The notes under the pieces were generated by a model. That model was not told the origin of the DNA. It saw only the letters and a program-made list of their open reading frames with translations, and ran no database searches. A stretch of DNA of 11,756 nucleotides, taken from Erythrobacter sp. 34-65-8. GTDB lineage: Bacteria > Pseudomonadota > Alphaproteobacteria > Sphingomonadales > Sphingomonadaceae. Both the position numbers and the translations under genes were made by a program. This document shows positions 1 to 6,613 of the stretch, one piece after another. The DNA is taken from positions 1-11,756 of the forward strand of contig NCJP01000024.1 of NCBI GenBank assembly GCA_002278985.1, read 5' to 3'. Position 1 is the stretch's first letter; each line of letters starts with the position of its first letter.

Positions 1-61
1 TCGACTTGCCGACATTGGGACGGCCGATGAAGACGACTTCGGGCTTCTTGGGGAGGGACAT
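1..61 (-). CDS. der: Ribosome-assembly GTPase Der (EngA), N-terminal fragment
   Basis: Only the first 20 codons are in the window and the gene continues beyond base 1. They encode MSLPKKPEVVFIGRPNVGKS, a beta strand followed by the G1/P-loop of a Ras-like GTPase. The IGRPNVGKS form is characteristic of Der, the tandem-GTPase factor for 50S subunit maturation; Era usually has an Ala at the third position (GAPNAGKS-like). The ATG at 61 is preceded almost directly by GAGGA, an unusually tight spacing. A small hairpin (arms 67-71 and 76-80) sits just upstream of that site. The DUF3297 gene lies 65 nt upstream in the same direction, so co-transcription is plausible. Identity rests on a short motif, so confidence is moderate to good. 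Confidence 0.8.
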   Translation of the reverse strand, partial: MSLPKKPEVVFIGRPNVGKS

Positions 62-126
62 ATCCTCGCCCAAGTGGGCGCAAACGCCTCTTTTGGCAAG
101 CGAGGAGCCAAACGGCCCCCTCAGCC

Positions 127-444
127 TCAGTCCTTTTTGGCGACAGGCGGGTTATCGCCGAGGTCTTCGTACCAGGCTTCCACCGGACCGGTCAGCTTGA
201 TTGTCAGCGGCTCGCCCTTGCGATCCACCGCCTTGCCGGCCTGCACCCGCACCCAACCTTCGGAAATCGAATATTCCTCAATATCGGTGCGCACGCGCTC
301 CTTGAACCGGATGCCGACGCCGCGGCGGAGCTTCTCGGCATCGAAGAATTCGCTGCGCGGGTTGACCGACAGGCGGTCAGGCGGGGTGTCGCCAGCAGTG
401 CTGGCGCTGGCGGGCGGGGTGTCGGGTGTGGTTTCGTCGGTCAT
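127..444 (-). CDS. DUF3297 family protein
   Basis: A 105-residue protein of unknown function. The core from about residue 22 (PPDRLSVNPRSEFFD, GVGIRF, EEYSISEGWVRV, VDRKGEPLTIKLTGPVEAWYED) matches my memory of DUF3297, a small alpha/gammaproteobacterial family usually near 80 residues. The extra length is a low-complexity Thr/Pro/Ala N-terminus (residues 1-24). There is no signal peptide or membrane segment, so it is probably cytoplasmic. The ATG at 444 has an AGGGG ribosome-binding site about six bases upstream. It lies upstream of der on the same strand with 65 nt between them. No biochemical role is known to me for the family. Confidence 0.85.
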   Translation of the reverse strand: MTDETTPDTPPASASTAGDTPPDRLSVNPRSEFFDAEKLRRGVGIRFKERVRTDIEEYSISEGWVRVQAGKAVDRKGEPLTIKLTGPVEAWYEDLGDNPPVAKKD

Positions 445-491
445 GCCGCGCCCCTAAAGCGCGCGGCCCCCCGCCGCAATATCAATCCGGT

Positions 492-518
492 GCGATCAGT
501 CCGGCGCGATCAGTCCGG
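492..518. repeat. Two-copy 14-bp tandem repeat
   Basis: GCGATCAGTCCGG occurs at 492-504 and 506-518, a period of 14. A degenerate partial copy (CAATCCGG) lies at 483-490. The right-hand copy contains the stop codon of the 57-residue minus-strand ORF, so the repeat spans the 3' end of that gene. It looks like slippage-type local duplication rather than a protein-binding array. Confidence 0.6.
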
Positions 519-683
519 GGGCGGCGGGGTCTCGTCCGGGCCGCGGCCGGGATTGTCAGTATCGGGCTGGGGTGGCTGGATTTCGCCGGGCAGGCGCCCG
601 GGTGCCTCGTCAGGGGTGGGAAAAGCCGGGGTTTCTGGCGGCGAGATTGGCTCGATCGTATCGGGTGCGGGCGTGGTGGCCAT
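510..683 (-). CDS. Small proline-rich acidic protein, 57 aa, function unknown
   Basis: A 57-codon ORF from ATG at 683 to TGA at 510-512. The start has a convincing AAGGAAC Shine-Dalgarno about five bases upstream. The product has 19 prolines, 11 acidic residues and only two basic residues, and is predicted to be disordered with no signal peptide or membrane segment. Two related modules are visible, PGRLPGE at residues 28-34 and PGRGPDE at 45-51, and the C-terminus is PPPPD. I recall similar short Pro/Asp/Glu proteins with PGRxPxE-type repeats in sphingomonad genomes, but I cannot name a family. Codon usage resembles the neighbours. It is oriented with the DUF3297 gene 65 nt downstream. I think it is real because of the ribosome-binding site and the internal protein repeat. 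Confidence 0.6.
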   Translation of the reverse strand: MATTPAPDTIEPISPPETPAFPTPDEAPGRLPGEIQPPQPDTDNPGRGPDETPPPPD

Positions 684-842
684 GTCAGGTTCCTTTCATC
701 CGGCCAACGTCCTGCGGCTCCGATACGTTCCCCTCACCATACCCCGTACCATCGCCGCTTGCCCTTTTGCGCCCGCCCGATTAAGGGCGCAGCCCTGTTC
801 GCGTGGGGTGCGTGCGCCCCGGCGCGCGGCTTCGTTCGAATT
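684..842. other. Intergenic region upstream of tRNA-Leu
   Basis: No ORF here is convincing. A possible tRNA promoter is TTGCCC (759-764), a 17-nt spacer and TAAGGG (782-787), followed by a G/C-rich discriminator. The -10 match is poor. GCGCCC (769-774) and GGGCGC (785-790) form a short inverted repeat around the spacer, and a second GCGCCC further down could pair with the same arm. I regard the promoter as a weak guess. Confidence 0.3.
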
Positions 843-927
843 GCGGGCGTGGCGGAATTGGTAGACGCGCTGGTTTTAGGTACCAGTATCGCAAGATGTG
901 GGGGTTCGAGTCCCTTCGCCCGCACCA
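843..927 (+). tRNA. tRNA-Leu (anticodon UAG)
   Basis: An 85-nt class II tRNA with genome-encoded CCA (925-927). The acceptor stem GCGGGCG (843-849) pairs with CGCCCGC (917-923), and the discriminator base is A924, as expected for leucine. The D-arm contains GGCGGAATTGGTAGACGC. The anticodon stem CTGGT/ACCAG encloses the loop TTTAGGT, giving anticodon UAG for CUN codons. A variable arm and the T-arm GGGGGTTCGAGTCCC follow. It is followed 69 nt later by tig. A small hairpin (CTGCG, loop GTA, CGCAG at 944-956) and a T5 run at 971-975 lie in the gap, but they are not adjacent and do not make a strong terminator. Confidence 0.97.
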
Positions 928-996
928 GTCCCCGCCCGGCATCCTGCGGTACGCAGTGTTATCGGCAGTGTTTTTAAGAAGGTTTGATTTTCCACC

Positions 997-2529
997 ATGC
1001 AGATCAAAGAGACCGTCAACGAGGGACTGCAGCGCGCCTTTGAGGTGACTGTTCCGGCCGCTGAAATCGAAGCCCGCATCGATGCGGAAATCAGGAAGGT
1101 TGCCCCCCAGATCCGGATGCCGGGTTTCCGCCCGGGCAAGGTTCCGGCCAATCTGGTGCGCAAGATGCACGGCGACCAGATGCACGCGCAGGCCGTCAAC
1201 GACGTGATCCGCGAATCGGTCGACAAGCTGATGGCCGAGCAGCAGTTGCGCCCGGCAATGCAGCCTTCGGTTACGCTGCAGGACGGCTATGACCAGGGCA
1301 AGGACGCGGTCCTTGCGGTCGAGGTCGAAGTGCTGCCCGTGATCGATACGCCGGATCTTGACGGCCTGGCGCTGGAGCGGCTGGTGGTCCCGGTATCGGA
1401 CGAAGCGGTTGACGAGGCGGTGCTGCGCATTGCCGGCCAGCAGAAGAGCTACAAGGACGCCCCCAAGACGCGCAAGGCGCAGGACGGCGACCAGCTGATC
1501 ATCGATTTCACCGGCTCGCTCGATGGGGTCGAGTTCGAAGGCGGCAAGGCGGAAGACGCGCCGCTGGTGATCGGATCGGGCCAGTTCATCCCCGGCTTCG
1601 AAGAGCAGCTGACCGGCGTGAAGACGGGTGAGGAAAAGACCATCACGGTCACCTTCCCGGACGATTATCCGGCCGAGAACCTCAAGGGCAAGGAAGCCCA
1701 GTTCGCCATCACCGTGAAGCAGGTCAAGGTCGAGAGCGAGACCAAGGTCGACGACGAGTTCGCCAAGAACCTGGGCCTGGAAGGCATCGACCAGCTGCGC
1801 GGCCTGCTGCGCGGCCAGCTGGAGCAGGAAACTGACGGGCTGACCCGTACCCAGATGAAGCGCCAGCTGCTCGACCACCTGGCCGCAGGGCATGATTTCG
1901 CTGTGCCGCAGAAGATGGTTGAAGCCGAATTCGAGCAGATCTGGGCCCAGCTCCAGCAGGAAGCCGCGCGGGATGAGAACCCCGAGCAGGCGATGAAGGA
2001 CATCGAGGCGGAAAAGGACGATTACCGCGCGATTGCCGAGCGCCGCGTGCGCCTCGGCCTGCTGCTGAGCGAGATCGGCCAGAAGAACGGGGTCGAAGTC
2101 TCGGCCCAGGAAATGAACATGCTGCTGCAGCAGGCTGCCCAGCAGTATCGCCCGGAAGATCGCCAGCGGTTCCTTGACTATGTCCGTTCGGAGCCGATGG
2201 CCGCCGCCCAGCTGCGCGCCCCCCTCTATGAAGACAAGGTGGTCGATTTCCTGTTCGACAAGGCCGAAGTCACCGAGCGGGAAGTGACCCGCGAGGAACT
2301 GGAAGCCGCGATCGAAGCGGAAGAATCCGCTCCGGCGGCCAAGCCGGCCAAGAAGGCTGCGGCGAAGAAGGCCCCGGCCAAGAAAGCCGCCGCCAAGGAC
2401 GACGCTCCGGCTGAGGAAGCCCCGAAGCCGAAGAAGGCTCCGGCCAAGAAGGCTGCTCCCAAGGCTGATGCCGAAGAAAAGCCCGCGGCCAAGAAGGCCC
2501 CGGCCAAGAAGGCTGCGGCGAAGAAGTAA
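997..2529 (+). CDS. tig: Trigger factor (ribosome-associated chaperone, peptidyl-prolyl isomerase)
   Basis: A 510-residue trigger factor, the chaperone that binds the ribosomal exit tunnel through uL23 and shields nascent chains. The N-terminal ribosome-binding domain carries the signature GFRPGK at residues 43-48. An FKBP-type PPIase domain covers about 150-245 (QDGDQLIIDFTGSLDG, IPGFEEQLTGVKTGEEK). The helical substrate-binding domain runs to about 435. From about 443 to the end there is a Lys/Ala/Pro tail built on AKKAPAKKAA modules, making the protein some 75 residues longer than the roughly 430-residue E. coli protein. The ATG at 997 opens MQIKETVNEGLQRAFEV, the normal trigger-factor start; an AAGAAGG at 976-982 is rather far upstream. 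The convergent amidase gene ends 18 nt after the stop with no clear terminator between them. Confidence 0.97.
   Translation: MQIKETVNEGLQRAFEVTVPAAEIEARIDAEIRKVAPQIRMPGFRPGKVPANLVRKMHGDQMHAQAVNDVIRESVDKLMAEQQLRPAMQPSVTLQDGYDQGKDAVLAVEVEVLPVIDTPDLDGLALERLVVPVSDEAVDEAVLRIAGQQKSYKDAPKTRKAQDGDQLIIDFTGSLDGVEFEGGKAEDAPLVIGSGQFIPGFEEQLTGVKTGEEKTITVTFPDDYPAENLKGKEAQFAITVKQVKVESETKVDDEFAKNLGLEGIDQLRGLLRGQLEQETDGLTRTQMKRQLLDHLAAGHDFAVPQKMVEAEFEQIWAQLQQEAARDENPEQAMKDIEAEKDDYRAIAERRVRLGLLLSEIGQKNGVEVSAQEMNMLLQQAAQQYRPEDRQRFLDYVRSEPMAAAQLRAPLYEDKVVDFLFDKAEVTEREVTREELEAAIEAEESAPAAKPAKKAAAKKAPAKKAAAKDDAPAEEAPKPKKAPAKKAAPKADAEEKPAAKKAPAKKAAAKK
2344..2526 (+). repeat. Direct repeats encoding the Lys/Ala/Pro tail of trigger factor
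   Basis: A 27-bp sequence beginning CCGGCCAAGAAGG is present identically at 2344-2370 and 2500-2526, and its first 17 bases recur at 2440-2456. All copies are in the same reading frame and encode PAKKAAAKK-type modules. The last copy ends immediately before the stop codon. The tail has therefore probably grown by in-frame duplication, and its length may vary between strains. Confidence 0.8.
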
Positions 2530-2547
2530 TCAGCCCGGCGGCGCGTG

Positions 2548-4041
2548 TCAGTCGCCCGCGCTCCATGGCTTGAACGAGGGCGCGGGCAGTTCGGCTGTCC
2601 GCGCCTTTTCGTAGGCGGCGCCTGCTTTCAGCACGTCATGGTCGGCCCACTTGCCGCCAATGAAGCTGATTCCCACCGGCAGCCGCTCGACTGCCCCCAT
2701 CGGCACGGTCAGGTGCGGATACCCGGCAATCGCGGGCGGGGAGCCGAACCCCATGCTGCCGTTGAAGTTGTCACCATTGACGAGGTCGGTGGTCCATGTC
2801 GGGCCGCGCGTCGGGGCGACCAGCAGGGTGACATTGTGTTCGGCCAAGAGCGTGTCGAGCGTCTCCGGCCCGGCAATCCGCAGCGCGTCGGCGCGGGCTT
2901 TTTCATAGGCTTCCCGGTCGGTGGTGGTCTCGGCCAGCTCGAACAGGTCCTGCCCGAACCAGCGCATCTCGGCCCCGGCGTTGGCCTGGTTGAAGGCGAT
3001 CAGATCGGCCAGGGTGCGCGGCAGGGTGTCGCGCCCGGCCGGCTGGGGGAGGCTGGCGAGATACTTGCCCATGTCCTCGCGCAGTTCGAACATCAGCACG
3101 GTGAAGCTGTCGCCGTACATCTGGTTGTTCGGCTCGAACTCGATATCGACCAGCACCGCGCCCGCCCGCTCCATGTCGGCCAGGGCCTGTTCGAACACCG
3201 CCGTCAGGTCAGCCCGGTTGCCGATCTGCTTGCGCATGACCCCGATCCGCACCCCTGCGAGCGAGGCGGTGCCGAGCCCGGCTGCGAAATCGACCTTGCG
3301 CGCGTCGGCTTCGGCGGTGGCTGGGTCGAGCGGGTCGCTCCCGGCGATGGCGGTGAGCAGCATCGCGGCGTCCTCCACGGTGCGCGCCATCGGCCCGGCG
3401 GTGTCCTGCGTGCTCGAAATCGGCACCACGTGGGTGCGGCTGACCAGGCCGACGGTTGGCTTGAAGCCGACGATCCCGTTGACGCTGGCGGGGCAGGTGA
3501 TCGAGCCGTTGGTCTCCGTCCCGATCGCGGCCCAGGCGAACCCGGCGGCCACCGCCGCGCCGCTGCCTGAAGACGAGCCGCAGGCATTGCGGTCGGTCGC
3601 GTGCGGGTTGCGGGTCAGCCCGCCGACCGCGCTCCACCCGCTGCTCGAATCGTTGTCGCGGATATTGGCCCATTCGCTCAGGTTGGTCTTGCCCAGCACC
3701 ACGCCGCCGGCTGCGCGCAGGCGGGTGATGAGCGGAGCATCGCGGCCGGTCATGTTGTCCTTGAGCGCCAGGCTGCCCGCCGTCGTCGGCCATTCGCGGG
3801 TTTCGATATTGTCTTTCACCAGCACGGCCCGGCCCTGCAGCGGAGTGCCGAGCAGTGCCTGCGACTTCGCCGCTGCACCGGAATCGTGCACGATCACCGC
3901 CCCGATCATCGGGCCGGCATCATCCAGTGCCTCGATCCGGTCGATGTTGGTCTGGGTGTCCTGACGGGGCTGGGCCGAGGCCGGTGCAGCGAGGCTGCTG
4001 GTGGTGACGAGTGCGAGGAGCAGGGCGGTGGTTCTGGTCAT
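2548..4041 (-). CDS. Exported amidase (amidase signature family)
   Basis: A 497-residue amidase-signature enzyme that hydrolyses a carboxamide bond; the substrate cannot be read from sequence. The catalytic triad is visible: Lys76 in VLVKDNIE, cis-Ser156 in ACGSSSGSG and nucleophile Ser180 in ETNGSITCPAS. The Ser-Ser spacing of 24 matches the family. Residues 1-24 (MTRTTALLLALVTTSSLAAP...) look like a signal peptide cleaved after ASA, placing it in the periplasm or outside. I chose the ATG at 4041; an in-frame GTG at 4050 adds three residues, and neither has a good ribosome-binding site. The gene is convergent with tig and divergent from clpP, and a long inverted repeat lies 25 nt upstream. 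It is not a GatA, because it lacks gatCB neighbours and is exported. Confidence 0.9.
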   Translation of the reverse strand: MTRTTALLLALVTTSSLAAPASAQPRQDTQTNIDRIEALDDAGPMIGAVIVHDSGAAAKSQALLGTPLQGRAVLVKDNIETREWPTTAGSLALKDNMTGRDAPLITRLRAAGGVVLGKTNLSEWANIRDNDSSSGWSAVGGLTRNPHATDRNACGSSSGSGAAVAAGFAWAAIGTETNGSITCPASVNGIVGFKPTVGLVSRTHVVPISSTQDTAGPMARTVEDAAMLLTAIAGSDPLDPATAEADARKVDFAAGLGTASLAGVRIGVMRKQIGNRADLTAVFEQALADMERAGAVLVDIEFEPNNQMYGDSFTVLMFELREDMGKYLASLPQPAGRDTLPRTLADLIAFNQANAGAEMRWFGQDLFELAETTTDREAYEKARADALRIAGPETLDTLLAEHNVTLLVAPTRGPTWTTDLVNGDNFNGSMGFGSPPAIAGYPHLTVPMGAVERLPVGISFIGGKWADHDVLKAGAAYEKARTAELPAPSFKPWSAGD

Positions 4042-4066
4042 GCCCTGCACACTGCCAGCGGTTTCA

Positions 4067-4098
4067 CACTATGCAAGGGTTAACCCCCTTGCATAGTG
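4067..4098. promoter_or_regulatory. 13-bp-arm inverted repeat between divergent amidase and clpP
   Basis: CACTATGCAAGGG (4067-4079) is followed by the six bases TTAACC and then the exact complement CCCTTGCATAGTG (4086-4098). It sits 25 nt from the amidase ATG and 51 nt from the clpP ATG. There is no T-run on either side and it precedes both genes, so it is not a terminator. A dimeric repressor or activator operator acting on one or both divergent genes is the simplest reading. A weak clpP -35 (TTGCAT, 4089-4094) would lie inside the right arm. The cognate regulator is not in the window. Confidence 0.55.
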
Positions 4099-4149
4099 GG
4101 CCAGTCATCGCGACATAGCGGCGCTGACACGACGCAAGAAGGGATTCCC

Positions 4150-4848
4150 ATGATCGACCTGTTCGGTTCCGACACCTACTCCACCCAGGGCCAGTTCACC
4201 CACGATCCGGTGACCGGGGCGCTGGTGCCGATGGTGGTCGAGCAGACCAGCCGGGGCGAGCGCAGCTTCGACATCTTCAGCCGCCTGCTGCGCGAGCGGA
4301 TCGTGTTCGTGACCGGCCAGGTGGAAGATGGCATGGCCAGCCTGATCGTGGCCCAGTTGCTGTTCCTCGAAAGCGAGAATCCGTCCAAGCCGATCAGCAT
4401 GTACATCAACTCGCCCGGCGGGGTGGTGACGGCCGGCATGGCGATCCATGACACCATGCAGTACATCAAGCCGCGCGTCTCGACCGTGTGCATCGGCCAG
4501 GCCGCCAGCATGGGCAGCTTTCTGCTCGCTGCGGGAGAGCCGGGGATGCGAATCGCGCTGCCCAACGCCCGGATCATGGTCCACCAGCCGTCCGGCGGGG
4601 CCCGCGGCATGGCCAGCGACATCGAAATCCAGGCGCGCGAGATCCTGCGCATCCGTGAACGGATGAACGCGCTCTATGTGAAGTACACCGGCAAGAGCTT
4701 GACCGATATCGAGAAGGCGATGGACCGCGACACTTTCCTCGAAGCGGACGAAGCCCTGAAATTCGGCATTGTCGACAAGGTGTTCGAGACGCGCCCGGAA
4801 AGCGACAGCTCGGACGGCGAAAAGGGCAGCGGCGGCGCGCCTGATTAA
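4150..4848 (+). CDS. clpP: ATP-dependent Clp protease proteolytic subunit ClpP
   Basis: A 232-residue serine protease subunit that assembles into a double heptameric chamber and degrades substrates unfolded by ClpX or ClpA. The catalytic triad is Ser120 (GQAASMGS), His145 (MVHQPSGG) and Asp194 (MDRDTF), each offset by nine from the E. coli precursor numbers. INSPGG (86-91) and the handle region are intact. The tail after about residue 214 is short, acidic and Ser/Gly-rich. The ATG at 4150 has AAGAAGGGA just upstream; an in-frame GTG at 4096 would add an unconserved leader and lies in the inverted repeat. clpX follows 198 nt downstream with its own leader, separated by a terminator-like hairpin. 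Confidence 0.98.
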   Translation: MIDLFGSDTYSTQGQFTHDPVTGALVPMVVEQTSRGERSFDIFSRLLRERIVFVTGQVEDGMASLIVAQLLFLESENPSKPISMYINSPGGVVTAGMAIHDTMQYIKPRVSTVCIGQAASMGSFLLAAGEPGMRIALPNARIMVHQPSGGARGMASDIEIQAREILRIRERMNALYVKYTGKSLTDIEKAMDRDTFLEADEALKFGIVDKVFETRPESDSSDGEKGSGGAPD

Positions 4849-4870
4849 GCGGCAAGGCGGTTGCCGGTTC

Positions 4871-4894
4871 ACGTTCCGCCCCGCGGCGGGACGT
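4871..4894 (+). terminator. Terminator- or attenuator-like hairpin after clpP
   Basis: ACGTTCCGCC (4871-4880) pairs with GGCGGGACGT (4885-4894) around a CCGC tetraloop: ten base pairs with one U-G wobble. It starts 22 nt after the clpP stop. A T5 run (4905-4909) follows only after about ten bases, so it is not a canonical intrinsic terminator. It may reduce read-through into clpX or protect the clpP 3' end. Confidence 0.5.
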
Positions 4895-4995
4895 TAACTG
4901 TAGCTTTTTGGCAACCCTGCCATTTCAGCTTGTAGCAAGGCACGCGTGCTAGACGCAGGCTGTTGATTAATGACCGTCCGGCCTTACAACTGGAC

Positions 4996-5031
4996 GAATC
5001 CCCTGACGGAAATCCATCCGGAGGGGGATTC
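4996..5031 (+). promoter_or_regulatory. Long stem-loop in the clpX leader
   Basis: GAATCCCC (4996-5003) pairs with GGGGATTC (5024-5031) and CGGA (5007-5010) pairs with TCCG (5017-5020) around a six-base loop. The two helices are separated by a 3x3 internal loop (TGA against GAG) that could form a U-G wobble and tandem G-A pairs, giving a near-continuous 15-pair stem. It ends 15 nt before the clpX ATG and directly abuts AGGA (5032-5035), the best ribosome-binding candidate. Control of ribosome access or mRNA stability is possible. No known riboswitch class is recognised. Confidence 0.45.
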
Positions 5032-5046
5032 AGGACCTTACGGGAA

Positions 5047-6309
5047 ATGACAAAGTTGAGCGGAACTGACAGCAAGAGCACCCTGTACTGCAGCTTCTGC
5101 GGGAAGTCGCAGCACGAGGTGCGCAAGCTTATCGCCGGCCCCACCGTGTTCATCTGCGATGAATGCGTCGAGCTGTGCAATGACATCATCCGTGAGGAAA
5201 CCAAGGCCGGGCTGTCCGGGCGCAAGGACGGCGAAGTGCCGACCCCGATGGACATCTTCACCACGCTCAACGATTACGTGATCGGGCAGGACCGGGCCAA
5301 GCGCGTGCTCTCGGTCGCGGTGCACAACCACTACAAGCGCCTGAAGCACAGCGGCAAGGGCGGCGATGTCGAACTGCAGAAGTCGAACATCCTGCTGGTC
5401 GGGCCGACCGGTTCGGGCAAGACCCTGCTGGCCCAGACGCTGGCCAAGACTTTCGACGTGCCCTTCACCATGGCCGACGCCACCACGCTGACCGAAGCCG
5501 GTTACGTGGGCGAGGACGTGGAGAACATCATCCTCAAGCTGCTCCAGGCGAGCGACTACAATGTCGACAAGGCGCAGCAGGGCATCGTCTACATCGACGA
5601 GATCGATAAGATCTCGCGCAAGTCTGACAACCCGTCGATCACGCGCGATGTGTCCGGCGAAGGCGTGCAGCAGGCGCTGCTGAAGTTGATCGAAGGCACC
5701 GTGGCCTCGGTGCCGCCGCAGGGTGGACGCAAGCATCCGCAGCAGGAGTTCCTGCAGGTCGACACCACCAACATCCTGTTCATCTGCGGCGGTGCCTTTG
5801 CCGGGCTGGACAAGATCATCGGTGACCGCCTGCAGAAGCGCAGCATCGGGTTCGGCGCCAATGTGGCCGATCCGGACCAGCGCCGCGTGGGCGAGCTGCT
5901 GGAAAAGAGCGAGCCGGAAGACCTGCTCAAGTTCGGCCTGATCCCCGAATTCGTCGGCCGCCTGCCGGTGATCGCCACGCTGCACGATCTCGATGTGCCG
6001 GCGCTGGTGCAGATCCTGACCGAGCCCAAGAACGCCATCGTCAAGCAGTACCGCAAGCTGTTCGAGCTTGAGGATGTCGAGCTGACATTCACCGACGACG
6101 CGCTCCAGGCGATTGCCGAGAAGGCGATCAAGCGCAAGACAGGCGCACGCGGCCTGCGCTCGATTGTCGAAGGTCTGCTGCTCGATACCATGTTCGACCT
6201 GCCGGACCTCGATGACGTAGGCGAGATCGTGGTCGACAAGGACGTGGTCGAAGGCCGCAAGGACCCGATCCGCGTGCATGACGGCGAAGAAAAGGAAGAG
6301 GCGGCCTGA
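5047..6309 (+). CDS. clpX: ATP-dependent Clp protease ATPase subunit ClpX
   Basis: A 420-residue AAA+ unfoldase that recognises tagged or damaged proteins and threads them into ClpP. The N-terminal zinc-binding domain has Cys15, Cys18, Cys37 and Cys40. Walker A is GPTGSGKT (119-126), the pore loop is GYVGED (152-157), Walker B is VYIDEID (181-187), the ClpP-docking IGF loop is at 267-269, and sensor 2 is GARGLRS (366-372). Length is typical. The ATG at 5047 gives [20 protein letters not shown], the usual alphaproteobacterial start; an upstream in-frame TTG at 4963 would add 28 unconserved residues across the leader stem-loop. No lon gene follows, and downstream is a structured intergenic region and a convergent gene. 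Confidence 0.98.
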   Translation: MTKLSGTDSKSTLYCSFCGKSQHEVRKLIAGPTVFICDECVELCNDIIREETKAGLSGRKDGEVPTPMDIFTTLNDYVIGQDRAKRVLSVAVHNHYKRLKHSGKGGDVELQKSNILLVGPTGSGKTLLAQTLAKTFDVPFTMADATTLTEAGYVGEDVENIILKLLQASDYNVDKAQQGIVYIDEIDKISRKSDNPSITRDVSGEGVQQALLKLIEGTVASVPPQGGRKHPQQEFLQVDTTNILFICGGAFAGLDKIIGDRLQKRSIGFGANVADPDQRRVGELLEKSEPEDLLKFGLIPEFVGRLPVIATLHDLDVPALVQILTEPKNAIVKQYRKLFELEDVELTFTDDALQAIAEKAIKRKTGARGLRSIVEGLLLDTMFDLPDLDDVGEIVVDKDVVEGRKDPIRVHDGEEKEEAA

Positions 6310-6519
6310 ACCCGTCCGCTTCGGCTCGTTTCATCCGGTGAGCCTTCCCTCTCGGGGGGAGGCGGCCTGCCCCCAGGTAGGTCAGAGGGGCCGTAGCCCC
6401 GCGATCAGTGTCGCCCCCCCTTTCTGCCTGCCACGGCGTAGCGGCTACCTGTCGCATCAGGGGCAACCCGGTGCCGGGGCTGCTCGACCGCCGTTTTATA
6501 GGCTTGCCGAAATTGCACG
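6310..6519. other. Structured gene-free region after clpX
   Basis: No credible ORF. Three consecutive short hairpins lie just after clpX. The first is GCCTTCCCT/GGGGGAGGC-type pairing at 6342-6363 (nine pairs with two wobbles). The second is CCTG-cccc-CAGG at 6366-6377. The third is GGGGC-cgta-GCCCC at 6387-6400. A C7 tract at 6414-6420 and the odd palindrome GTAGC-G-GCTAC near 6439-6449 follow. None is trailed by a T-run, so no canonical clpX terminator is evident. The composition suggests a dispersed intergenic repeat or the 3' UTR of clpX, which I cannot decide from one copy. Confidence 0.35.
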
Positions 6520-6555
6520 AAAAACCCCGCCCGGCAGGAGGAATGCCGGGCGGGG
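6520..6555 (-). terminator. Rho-independent terminator of the FAS1 gene
   Basis: On the minus strand CCCCGCCCGGCA (6555-6544) pairs perfectly with TGCCGGGCGGGG (6536-6525) around a seven-base loop, and is followed by five Ts (6524-6520). Twelve G/C-rich pairs and a U-tract make this a textbook intrinsic terminator. It lies 58 nt past the FAS1 stop codon and closes the minus-strand run that begins at mtgA. Read from the plus strand it lacks a T-run. Confidence 0.9.
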
Positions 6556-6613
6556 TCAAGTGGGCGCCGCCAGTGAGGGGGGGTGCAGGGTGGCGACGCC
6601 GCGGGAAAGTCCG

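Noticed and set aside
781..1893. Long minus-strand ORF opposite the tRNA and tig
   Set aside because: It is antisense to an unmistakable trigger factor and runs through the tRNA; its composition (His/Asp/Leu/Arg-rich) is typical of a complementary-frame shadow in high-GC DNA.
2344..2526. Repeats in tig considered as CRISPR or an assembly artefact
   Set aside because: The copies are in frame, irregularly spaced, encode a sensible Lys/Ala/Pro tail and end at the natural stop codon.
2545..3570. Plus-strand ORF opposite the amidase gene
   Set aside because: Shadow of the amidase frame; no family motifs and no ribosome-binding site.
4080..4083. TTAA in the amidase/clpP inverted repeat as a CtrA site
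   Set aside because: CtrA boxes need TTAA-N7-TTAA(C); only one half-site is present and it is the centre of the larger palindrome.
4096..4149. Upstream GTG start extending ClpP by 18 residues
   Set aside because: The extension is unconserved in style, begins in the inverted repeat, and the ATG at 4150 has a good Shine-Dalgarno and the expected MIDLF-type start.
4963..5046. Upstream TTG start extending ClpX by 28 residues
   Set aside because: The added segment coincides with the leader stem-loop and precedes the normal ClpX start MTKLSG; TTG has no convincing ribosome-binding site.
6128..6559. Minus-strand ORF overlapping the clpX 3' end and the downstream hairpins
   Set aside because: It has an Arg/Pro/Gly-rich low-information sequence, runs antisense to conserved ClpX residues and starts inside the FAS1 terminator.
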